64,000 bases of DNA from Streptomyces humicola (GTDB taxonomy: Bacteria; Actinomycetota; Actinomycetes; Streptomycetales; Streptomycetaceae): assembly GCF_024436035.1 (NCBI RefSeq), contig NZ_JANFNG010000017.1, forward strand, positions 1 through 64,000, given 5' to 3'. The notes below the pieces were generated by a model. That model was not told the DNA's origin. It saw only the letters and a list, made by a program, of their open reading frames with translations, and ran no database searches. Position 1 is the first letter of the stretch, and every line of letters begins with the position of its first letter. The position numbers and the translations under genes were made by a program. Positions 47,812-54,402 of this stretch are shown here, piece by piece.

Positions 47812-48204
47812 TCAGCGGCCGCGGCGCAGGCGCTTGGCGGCGGCCTTGCCGTCGCTGCCGCCTATCGAGCGGACGACGGTGACCACGCCCCACGCCATGG
47901 CCACGGCCAGCAGGGTGAGGATGGCGAGGTCGGCGGCCATGGCGGTTAGCACGCCGACCAGTAGCGGGCCGAAGTACACACCCGCGGCCACCGCTCCGGC
48001 CCCGACGCCGGAGCCGAGCGCAATGCGCTGCACGGTACGGTCCGGCGGCGCCTGGTGGATGTGCTGCACCACCACCGCAGCCGGGGGCGTGGCCGGGCCT
48101 TGGAGCGCCGCCGTGGGGGTGGTGGTGTCGGGGGTGTCGTTGTAGACGAACCGGCCGTCCGGGAGGCGGACGATGCCGGGAACGGGAAGGTGTTCGGACT
48201 CCAC
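47812..48204 (-). CDS. small AICE membrane protein (DUF6251-like)
   Basis: A 130-residue protein. After a hydrophilic N-terminus (VPGIVRLPDGRFVYNDTPDT) come two membrane segments (about 65-110, VGAGAVAAGVYFGPLLVGVL and AADLAILTLLAVAMAWGVVT) and a basic tail. The GTG start follows GGGAGG by 6 nt. It resembles small membrane proteins of Streptomyces AICEs thought to help plasmid spread; the family name is from memory. Confidence 0.75.
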   Translation of the reverse strand: MESEHLPVPGIVRLPDGRFVYNDTPDTTTPTAALQGPATPPAAVVVQHIHQAPPDRTVQRIALGSGVGAGAVAAGVYFGPLLVGVLTAMAADLAILTLLAVAMAWGVVTVVRSIGGSDGKAAAKRLRRGR

Positions 48205-48221
48205 CGGGGACCTCCCTTGGG

Positions 48222-48545
48222 TCAGTTGGCATCGGCGCAGGGCACACATCCGCCGAGGTGGGCGGGTATGACGTATCCGGCATCGCGTCGGCACAGGGGG
48301 CAGATGCGGCGGGCGGCGTTGGCTTTGGCCAGAGCCGCCCACCTGGCCTCGGTCATGGGCCGGACCGGTTTGGCGAGGTCGACCCGGTAGAGGTAGGCGA
48401 CCAGCGGGCCACGGCGGCGGCGCGGCCGTTCGAGTTGAGCGGCCACGTCCTGACCACCGGGGCGCAGACCTTGGGCCCGCAGTTGTCGGCGGGTGGCGTA
48501 GCCGCCCGGGGCCAGGTGCCACTGGAACACCGGCAGTGTGGCCAT
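48222..48545 (-). CDS. RRQRL-motif zinc-binding AICE protein
   Basis: A 107-residue protein containing TRRQLRAQGLRPGGQDVAAQ and four cysteines in two pairs (CPLCRRDAGYVIPAHLGGCVPC), a zinc ribbon. This fits the RRQRL-motif zinc-binding family common in Streptomyces integrative elements. Function unknown; perhaps DNA binding in transfer. The start overlaps the SpdB-like stop by one base (TGATG). Confidence 0.85.
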   Translation of the reverse strand: MATLPVFQWHLAPGGYATRRQLRAQGLRPGGQDVAAQLERPRRRRGPLVAYLYRVDLAKPVRPMTEARWAALAKANAARRICPLCRRDAGYVIPAHLGGCVPCADAN

Positions 48546-49408
48546 CACGCGGCCACGCGCTTCCATGCGGCCCGCAGGCGGACCTCGGATGCGGAGTGAC
48601 CGGCCGCCCGGAAGCGGATGGCCATCTCGCGGTAGGACAGAGCAGGGACCTCGCTGTGACGGATCTCGTCGACCAGCGCGTCAAGGGCCTCGTCGGTGAG
48701 GGCGGGACCTGCCTCCAGCGTGAGCCCGGTTACCGGCTCGGTGGGGCCCCAGACAGGGAGCTCCCAGCGGGGCGTGACGCCGGGCGTGACGCGACTGGTC
48801 ACGCTGGTCAGCGCCCTGCCGGTGTCCTCACCGGCCCGGGCCGTCTCCAGCGTCGCCCATGCCCGCGACAGGGTCTGAGCGGTCTTCGCCTGGACGCGTG
48901 CGACGCGGGCGCCAGCCTGCGTCACGGCCGTCAGCCGGGTCTCCTCCGTAGCCGCTTCGGCGCGCAGCCGTGCGCGGGCCACGGCCGCTTCGTCGCGGGC
49001 CTCTTGCTGGATCCCCCGGATCGCACCGAGTGCCGTCGCGGTGAGCGCGGTCCGCTCCCACAACCCGTGCACCAGCCACAGCGCCTTGGCCGCGATCGGC
49101 AGCCAGGCCACGGCCAGCCACGCGCCCGCAGACTGTTCGGCGGTGAGGGCGTGCGCGACCAGGACGCCCGCGGCGATCAGGCCGAAGCACCAGCCGACGG
49201 CGGTGACCGCGCGGCTGTGGTCGCCCTGCGCGGCCAGGCGGCGTTCGTAGGCGAGGGTGGCCAGCCATCCCCCGTCGATCCCGAGACCGACGACCAGGGC
49301 GACGGGCCACGGCATCGCCGTGCCCAGCCACATCACGACCACGGCCAGGGTGAGAACCATGGACACCGCCGTCATCGCGACGGCGGGCAGTACGGTCTTG
49401 GCCTTCAC
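48545..49408 (-). CDS. SpdB-like membrane protein (DUF2637 type)
   Basis: A 287-residue protein with four membrane segments in its first 125 residues (for example VAMTAVSMVLTLAVVVMWLG and VGWCFGLIAAGVLVAHALT), a long charged helical region (about 130-200), and a C-terminal helix-turn-helix-like part (LSYREMAIRFRAAGHSASEVRLRAAW). The layout fits the DUF2637/SpdB proteins that aid intramycelial spread of conjugative plasmids. It overlaps both neighbours, so it is in one operon with them. Confidence 0.82.
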   Translation of the reverse strand: MKAKTVLPAVAMTAVSMVLTLAVVVMWLGTAMPWPVALVVGLGIDGGWLATLAYERRLAAQGDHSRAVTAVGWCFGLIAAGVLVAHALTAEQSAGAWLAVAWLPIAAKALWLVHGLWERTALTATALGAIRGIQQEARDEAAVARARLRAEAATEETRLTAVTQAGARVARVQAKTAQTLSRAWATLETARAGEDTGRALTSVTSRVTPGVTPRWELPVWGPTEPVTGLTLEAGPALTDEALDALVDEIRHSEVPALSYREMAIRFRAAGHSASEVRLRAAWKRVAA

Positions 49409-49674
49409 GCCGCACCACCCGGCACCCTCACATCGGCCGTGCGGTTGACCAGGTTCCGCCGGGCGGCCAGTACCCGGCGGTGGGCCCGGCGGATCCGCCG
49501 CGCGTCCATCTCGTTCGGCGTGCGGTCCATGGCGATGATCTGCGCGTCCAACAGGTCGACCTCCGCCAGGATCAGCGGAGACTCCAGCTCGATCGCGTCC
49601 AGCTCCGCGGCCGTCGGCTCGCGGTCGTACTCGTCGGCGGTAACAATCGCCTGACGTGCACCGATGTGCTCCAT
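49405..49674 (-). CDS. small AICE protein (DUF6284-like)
   Basis: An 89-residue, acidic-then-basic helical protein, MEHIGARQAIVTADEYDREP, with RRAHRRVLAARRNLVNRT near the end. It is first in the transfer operon and overlaps the SpdB-like gene by GTGA. GAGGAG lies 10 nt before the ATG. It resembles DUF6284 proteins of similar elements (from memory). Function unknown. Confidence 0.75.
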   Translation of the reverse strand: MEHIGARQAIVTADEYDREPTAAELDAIELESPLILAEVDLLDAQIIAMDRTPNEMDARRIRRAHRRVLAARRNLVNRTADVRVPGGAA

Positions 49675-49801
49675 GGGTCGTTTTCTCCTCAGTAGTGGAA
49701 CGGCCCGACAGCGCCCCCGGAGTAGCCGCTCCGGGGGCGCGCGCCGTTGGGGTGAACAGCCACGAGCGATGCGTGGCACGGCCGCCGAATAGCAACCGCA
49801 G

Positions 49802-49843
49802 TGCCCCGGCTGGGAGTCGAACCCGGCCTACGACCATCGGGGC
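49802..49843 (-). pseudogene. tRNA remnant lacking D loop and anticodon arm
   Basis: On the minus strand GCCCCGATGGTCGTAG looks like a tRNA 5' acceptor strand plus the start of a D arm. It runs directly into GCCGGGTTCGACTCCCAG (a T arm with one stem mismatch) and CCGGGGC, whose bases pair with six of the seven opening bases. The middle of a tRNA, about 30 nt including the anticodon, is absent. I found no complete cloverleaf with neighbouring bases. Confidence 0.65.
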
Positions 49844-50207
49844 GATTGCTGCTCCTCACCCACAGCGGATGAGGGGTTGTCAGAGTGGGGTCGGCATGAG
49901 CCGATCCGGTGCCCGTCACGGGCGGAAGGTGCGTTGGATCTACGTTCAGGCCGCGCCTAGACGACTGATCCCGTGACGCATCACGGGGCGCGGCGGCGCG
50001 GACAAGGACCTAAAGGCCCGCGTGAGCAGGCAGTTCGACCTAGCCAGGGACCTACCTGGGGGTCAACCGGGCCGGATTACGGACATCCCGGCTTCAGTCC
50101 TTGCATCAACTGTTCAGTTCTCAAGGAACAGCCGCTCCCTTCGAGCCCCTCGCGAGGGCCCTCCGGGCGTCGTCCCGCACACCGCGAACCGGAGCCAGCT
50201 CCGAAAT

Positions 50208-50245
50208 CTGGTGCGCACCAGTAGAGTGCATCTGGTGCGCACCAG
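50208..50245. promoter_or_regulatory. twin palindromic operators CTGGTGCGCACCAG
   Basis: Two identical perfect 14-bp palindromes (50208-50221 and 50232-50245) have centres 24 bases apart. A -10-like TAGAGT (50222-50227, plus strand) lies between them, and a -35-like TTGACT on the minus strand (50251-50246) adjoins the second. A repressor bound here could control the XRE gene, the transfer operon, or both. A near copy lies at the GntR-Nudix gene start. Confidence 0.82.
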
Positions 50246-50444
50246 AGTCAAGCTGGTTCGCCGACTTGAGTGGTGGTCACCCCTCGCGGTGCACTTCAAG
50301 GAGACCTCCCGGAAGGGGGGTCGCGGCAGCCAACAAGCCCTCATAAACGGCTAGTTAGGGTTGGTGTTAACCCCTTTTGACCTGCGGCGATGTAAGGCAC
50401 CATGGGTTGGTAGCGATCGGACCCAACGCCGAACGGGGTGCCCA

Positions 50445-51581
50445 GTGAGCGCAGAATCAGGACTACGAACCGCGCGGACGGCGCGCGGCTGGTCGCAGGA
50501 GCGCCTCATCCGCGAGATCGAGCAGCACGCCCGACGGAACCTCACCGACGTTGCCTCAACCGCGAGCCTGCGGGTGTACGTGTCCGAGTGGGAGAACGGA
50601 CGGCGCCCGATCTCGGACCGCTATGCAGCGATCCTGCGCAACCTCCTCGGCGTCACTGACGCCGAACTGAGGGGGGCCACCCGGAAGTCGGCGCTCCCAG
50701 TGGCCGACGGCTACGACGACTTGCTGAGCCGGATCGATTCCGCCAGCAGCGTCAGCGTGTCCATGGTGAAGACTTTCAACGATCAGACGGAACTACTGCG
50801 CACCATGGACCGGCAGATGGGTGCCGCGAGTCTCGTCGACCAGATGACGGGTCACCTCACCGCTCTTGAGGATGCGCTGAACTTCGCCGTGTTGCCCGCC
50901 GCGCGCCGCCCCATCGCGCTCGCCCTCGCTGGGGCGTCCACCCTCGCCGCGTGGCAGGCGATCGATTCTGGGGCGGTCGAACGTGCCTGGCGACACTATG
51001 AGTTGGCGAAGCGAGCCGCACGCGACGCGGAAGCACCGATGTACCTTGCCCACGCCATGGGCGAACAGGCGTACGTGCTCTGTGACGCCGGTCGGCCTGC
51101 GCTCGCCGTCGACTTGGTGCGCGACGCTCAGAGTAGCCTCGGCCAGTCGGGCTCCCCCCGACTCCGGGCATGGCTGCACGCAGCAGAAGCGGAGGTGTGC
51201 GCGCACGCTGGGATGGTGGACGACTCCAAACGTGCGCTGGATGCGGCCATGGACGCGATTCCGCCGGGCCTCGAAGACCGGGACCCGGACATGCTCAGCA
51301 TCTTTCTGAACGGGTCCCACCTCGCCCGGTGGCGCGGCAACGTTCTCGGCCTACTCGGCGAGGACGAAGCCGTAACCAGCCTCTACGGTGCCCTCGAAAT
51401 GATGGACCCGACATTCGTGCGGGCACGGGCGGGAGTCCACACGGATCTGGCCCAAGCGCACCTTGCCCGTACCGAGTACGACGACGCGAACACCCATCTC
51501 CGACAGGCCCGGCTGTTGGCAAGCCGCACCGGTTCGGTGCGGCAGCGACGTCGCGTCGACCTGCTTAGTGAGCGGCTGTGA
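50445..51581 (+). CDS. XRE-family regulator with TPR-like domain
   Basis: A 378-residue regulator. The N-terminal helix-turn-helix (about 8-75, TARTARGWSQERLIREIEQ, with an insert, and YVSEWENGRRPISDRYAAIL) precedes a long helical region with TPR-like repeats (about 150-375). The only plus-strand gene of the element's core, it is divergent from the transfer operon and carries two palindromic operators upstream. By position it may be the activator of replication and transfer genes, like Pra in pSAM2, though sequence similarity is not shown. The GTG start at 50445 has only a weak ribosome site. Confidence 0.85.
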   Translation: MSAESGLRTARTARGWSQERLIREIEQHARRNLTDVASTASLRVYVSEWENGRRPISDRYAAILRNLLGVTDAELRGATRKSALPVADGYDDLLSRIDSASSVSVSMVKTFNDQTELLRTMDRQMGAASLVDQMTGHLTALEDALNFAVLPAARRPIALALAGASTLAAWQAIDSGAVERAWRHYELAKRAARDAEAPMYLAHAMGEQAYVLCDAGRPALAVDLVRDAQSSLGQSGSPRLRAWLHAAEAEVCAHAGMVDDSKRALDAAMDAIPPGLEDRDPDMLSIFLNGSHLARWRGNVLGLLGEDEAVTSLYGALEMMDPTFVRARAGVHTDLAQAHLARTEYDDANTHLRQARLLASRTGSVRQRRRVDLLSERL

Positions 51582-52353
51582 CGCCCTGCTTGCCCCGGGT
51601 CGCCAGGATGTGAAGCAGCGCGACCAGGGTTCCGGAACCGAGCAGCTCACCCCGGGCCAAGAGTCCCGGAATGTCGGTGAGGGGTACCCACTCGATGTGT
51701 CCAGCCTCTTCCAGGTCGGTCGGCTCACCGACCTTCTCGGCGCCGTGGGCTACGAAGATGTCGTGCGGCGAGTCCACCATGCCGACCATGGGTTGGTAGG
51801 TGACGAGGTGCTCAACGCGATTCGGGCGCCACCCCGTCTCCTCCACGACTTCCCGCAGCGCGGTTTCCGCCGGCGCCTCCCCCTCGTCGACGATGCCGCC
51901 GGGCAACTCCCACCCGAACCGCTGAGGCACGAACCGGTACCGCCACATCATGAGTACGCGGTCCTGGTCGTCGATAACGGCCGTGACGGCGACGTGGTGA
52001 AGTTTCACGACGTGGTGTTCGAACCGCTTCACACCAGGCGGTTCGACGTCCCACAGTTGCAGCTTGACCCATCGGTTGTCGTAGAGGTCGCGCTCACCGT
52101 GGATGCGCCACGGCTCCAACCCTCCGGGCGCCTTGACGCTCACCGCACCCGGGACCCTGTACGAACTCCGGCCCCGGACTTCCAGGGCGCCCTCCGTCAC
52201 GAGACGGGCAAGAACCTGGCGGAGAGCCGTCCGGCCGATCTCCAGTTCCTCGGTCAGGGTGCGTTCAGAAGGAAACTTCTCGCCCGGGGCATACGCGCCC
52301 TTGGCGAGCCGTTCACGAAGCGTCTCGTAGACCTTGGTCGTCTTCGGTCCCAT
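51565..52353 (-). CDS. GntR-Nudix fusion protein, probable AICE repressor
   Basis: A 262-residue fusion. Residues 1-75 are a GntR winged helix (TKVYETLRERLAKGAYAPGE, FPSERTLTEELEIGRTALRQ, VLARLVTEGALEVRG). Residues 95-250 are a Nudix hydrolase domain with a complete Nudix box, G-x5-E-x7-REVVEETGW, in GGIVDEGEAPAETALREVVE. In pSAM2 the two roles are separate proteins, the GntR repressor KorSA and the Nudix immunity factor Pif; here they are one chain. The gene is convergent with the XRE gene, overlapping by 17 bases. Start at ATG 52353 (GGGGAG 10 nt upstream) or at ATG 52371. A near copy of the 14-bp palindrome lies just upstream, suggesting self-repression. Confidence 0.9.
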   Translation of the reverse strand: MGPKTTKVYETLRERLAKGAYAPGEKFPSERTLTEELEIGRTALRQVLARLVTEGALEVRGRSSYRVPGAVSVKAPGGLEPWRIHGERDLYDNRWVKLQLWDVEPPGVKRFEHHVVKLHHVAVTAVIDDQDRVLMMWRYRFVPQRFGWELPGGIVDEGEAPAETALREVVEETGWRPNRVEHLVTYQPMVGMVDSPHDIFVAHGAEKVGEPTDLEEAGHIEWVPLTDIPGLLARGELLGSGTLVALLHILATRGKQGVTAAH

Positions 52354-52377
52354 CCGCGGAGCACTCCCCATTGTGAG

Positions 52378-52391
52378 GTGGTGCGTACCAG
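52378..52391. promoter_or_regulatory. third operator copy at the GntR-Nudix gene
   Basis: GTGGTGCGTACCAG matches the palindrome of 50208-50245 at 12 of 14 positions. A minus-strand TACGCT hexamer (52395-52390), usable as a -10, overlaps its edge, so the transcript would begin inside the operator. Confidence 0.75.
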
Positions 52392-52710
52392 CGTAGCGGG
52401 GAACAGGCATGCTACCTCCGGGTCGTATACCGGGCGATTTTCAAGATCAAGACGAGATGTGGACGGGGAAGATGTGGACGGGGAAGGCGAGCGCTCGACC
52501 GACAGGGCGGCGCAGGCTCGTAGGCGCTGTAGCGCGCCCCGGGTACCGACGGCCCTTCTCGCGGGCCGGTGCATCCTGAACTGCGGAAATGCAGACACCT
52601 CCGGGCCGTCTGTGGGCCGTGCGAGGCTGGCCAATGACGACCAACAACGACGGGTAACGACCGTGCCGGGACTCTCGCGGGGCACGTCAGCGCCTTTTTC
52701 CCCTCATCCG
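52392..52710. other. right end of the AICE, non-coding
   Basis: I see no gene here. Two perfect 15-bp tandem copies of agatgtggacgggga lie at 52455-52469 and 52470-52484. Several acgacc/aacgac words occur at 52636-52662. Repeats near attR may be integrase arm sites; this is unproven. Confidence 0.5.
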
Positions 52711-52736
52711 TCGAACGACCGGTCACAGCCTGATCA
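52711..52736 (+). repeat. attR, 26-bp direct repeat
   Basis: Identical to 40546-40571. The bases to the right (cgtgatggcc) are chromosomal, and those to the left (ccctcatccg) belong to the element. Confidence 0.92.
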
Positions 52737-52851
52737 CGTGATGGCCACGGGACGCCTCGGCGGGGGCTGACGGCCCTTCCGACATGCCATCATCGATCGT
52801 CGGGCCGGGGAGGCTCGTGATTTCCGGACCAGGGTGGGAGGGCGCGTGGCA

Positions 52852-53340
52852 ATGGAAGCCGGCCACCGCGACCGATCACGGCCGGAAACGGATGCGCACG
52901 AGGACGACCACCATCTCGGGGGTTTCGCGGACCCCGGCGAGCTCGACGGGCCGCTCGATCCGGAGGCGGACGCCGGTCCGGGCGAGCCGGACGACGGCGA
53001 GCAGTCCTTCCGGGAGTTGCGCCCGCAGCTGAGGCTGCGCATCTGGCAAATCGTTCCCATCGTGGCGCTCGGCGCCCTCGGCTCGCTGATGTTCGCCTTC
53101 CCCCTCGCCTTCGAGTTCGGCGGCGACGGGGGACCTGTCGTGGCCATGCTCGGTCTTCTGCTCAGCTGCTGCGCCGCGGGGTGGGGGATCATGGCCGCCC
53201 GCCGCGTCGGCTACACCTGGCCCGGGCTGCCGGTCCGCGGCTCCGGCCGCCGCCCCGACTGGCGCGTCGTCGCCGCGTACGTGGCGTTCGCGGCGCTGGT
53301 CGGGGTGCTCGCCGTGGTGCGGGTGGCCCGGCTGCGCTGA
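52852..53340 (+). CDS. conserved membrane protein of unknown function
   Basis: A 162-residue protein. A very acidic N-terminus (about 1-55, HEDDHHLGGFADPGELDGPL) precedes three hydrophobic segments (about 64-85, 92-112 and 140-160). It is the first chromosomal gene after attR and is followed by dapF after 24 bases. Without the element it would follow miaA, as in related genomes. The ATG has GGGAGGG 9 nt upstream; a GTG at 52846 is possible. Confidence 0.8.
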   Translation: MEAGHRDRSRPETDAHEDDHHLGGFADPGELDGPLDPEADAGPGEPDDGEQSFRELRPQLRLRIWQIVPIVALGALGSLMFAFPLAFEFGGDGGPVVAMLGLLLSCCAAGWGIMAARRVGYTWPGLPVRGSGRRPDWRVVAAYVAFAALVGVLAVVRVARLR

Positions 53341-53364
53341 CGCGCACCCCGTACGATCGATGGC

Positions 53365-54255
53365 GTGAACACGCGCGCACCACAGGGCATGGCCTTCCTC
53401 AAGGGCCACGGCACCGAGAACGACTTCGTGATCGTCCCCGACCCGGACGGTCGCATCGAGCTGTCCCCGGCCGCCGTCGCCCGGCTGTGCGACCGCCGCG
53501 CCGGCATCGGCGCCGACGGCGTGCTGCGCGTCGTACGGTCCGCCGCGCACCCGGAGGCCGCCGCCATGGCAGCCGAGGCCGAGTGGTTCATGGACTACCG
53601 CAATGCCGACGGCAGCATCGCCGAGATGTGCGGCAACGGAGTGCGGGTCTTCGCCCGCTATCTGCAGCGCGCCGGGCTGGTGGGGGAGGGGGACGTCCCC
53701 GTCGCCACCCGGGCCGGTATCCGACGCACCCACATCGCCAAGGCCTCGCCCGACGGCACGCCCGGCGATATCACCGTCGATATGGGGCCTGCAGCCCTCC
53801 CCGAGGGCGCGGTCACCGTCACCATCGGTGAGCGCAGCTGGCCTGCCCGCAACGTCAACATGGGCAATCCGCACGCCGTCGCCTTCGTCGACGACCTGGC
53901 GCAGGCCGGCGCGCTCCTCGATGCGCCCGGCGTGAGCCCTGCCGCCGCCTACCCGGACGGCACCAACGTCGAGTTCGTCGTCGACCGCGGACCGCGCCAT
54001 GTGGCGCTGCGGGTGCACGAGCGCGGCTCGGGCGAGACCCGCTCCTGCGGCACGGGCGCATGCGCCGTCATGGTCGCCGCGGTGCGGCGCGACGGGGCGG
54101 ATCCAGCGGTCACCGGACGCCCCGTCACCTACACCGTCGACGTGCCCGGCGGACGGCTCGTCATCACCGAACGCACCGACGGCTCCATCGAGATGGGCGG
54201 CCCTGCGGTGATTGTCGCCGAGGGCGTCATCGACCCGGAATGGCTTCGTGCGTAG
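53365..54255 (+). CDS. dapF: diaminopimelate epimerase
   Basis: DapF converts LL- to meso-diaminopimelate for lysine; Streptomyces walls contain the LL form, and the meso form is the lysine precursor. The 296-residue enzyme has the two catalytic cysteines in EMCGNGVRVFARY (C89) and RSCGTGACAVMVAA (C228), and both family segments GHGTENDFVIVPD and VNMGNPHAV. The GTG start at 53365 is typical. It follows the membrane protein closely. Confidence 0.97.
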   Translation: MNTRAPQGMAFLKGHGTENDFVIVPDPDGRIELSPAAVARLCDRRAGIGADGVLRVVRSAAHPEAAAMAAEAEWFMDYRNADGSIAEMCGNGVRVFARYLQRAGLVGEGDVPVATRAGIRRTHIAKASPDGTPGDITVDMGPAALPEGAVTVTIGERSWPARNVNMGNPHAVAFVDDLAQAGALLDAPGVSPAAAYPDGTNVEFVVDRGPRHVALRVHERGSGETRSCGTGACAVMVAAVRRDGADPAVTGRPVTYTVDVPGGRLVITERTDGSIEMGGPAVIVAEGVIDPEWLRA

Positions 54256-54288
54256 AGCCGACAGTCGTGTGCGCGTTCCCTCTAACGG

Positions 54289-54302
54289 GTGATCCGGATC
54301 AC
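54289..54302. promoter_or_regulatory. 14-bp palindrome between dapF and rshA
   Basis: GTGATCCGGATCAC is a perfect palindrome 34 bases after the dapF stop and about 100 bases before the rshA start, a position suited to an operator of rshA. It has no T-run. Confidence 0.5.
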
Positions 54303-54402
54303 GCTGGGCGAGAGCCCGACAGCACCGCGTGGTGGGCCCGGTAGCATCAAGCACCGGCGCGGCATCCAGCTCGCCGCCGGTGAACGCTGCCGGAGGTGCC
54401 CG

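Larger units (their letters stand above)
49675..50444. promoter_or_regulatory. control region of the AICE
   Basis: This 770-base gap lies between the divergent transfer operon and the XRE regulator. It holds the tRNA-like remnant (49802-49843), a hairpin with cccgtga/tcacggg arms (49970-49976 and 49981-49987), a ctgttc/gaacag pair (50110-50115 and 50126-50131), the twin palindromic operators (50208-50245), and a small hairpin gggtt/aaccc followed by a T-run (50358-50378). No coding frame in it is convincing. Confidence 0.7.
40546..52736. mobile_element. integrated AICE (about 12.2 kb) in the 3' end of miaA
   Basis: A perfect 26-bp direct repeat (40546-40571 and 52711-52736) encloses a full actinomycete integrative and conjugative element. 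The gene set, all on the minus strand unless stated, is tyrosine integrase, excisionase, replication ATPase, primase-polymerase, FtsK-like transfer protein, SpdB-like proteins and small accessory proteins. At the right end are a plus-strand XRE regulator and a GntR-Nudix repressor. This follows the plan of pSAM2-like elements. All genes appear intact, so the element may still excise and transfer. Confidence 0.92.

Noticed and set aside
49801-49880. A complete tRNA gene in the AICE control region.
   Set aside because: No anticodon arm or second acceptor strand can be folded with the neighbouring bases; only the ends of a tRNA are present.
50022-50354. A 110-codon plus-strand frame over the operator region.
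   Set aside because: It has no ribosome site or recognisable domain and runs through palindromes and hairpins better explained as control DNA.
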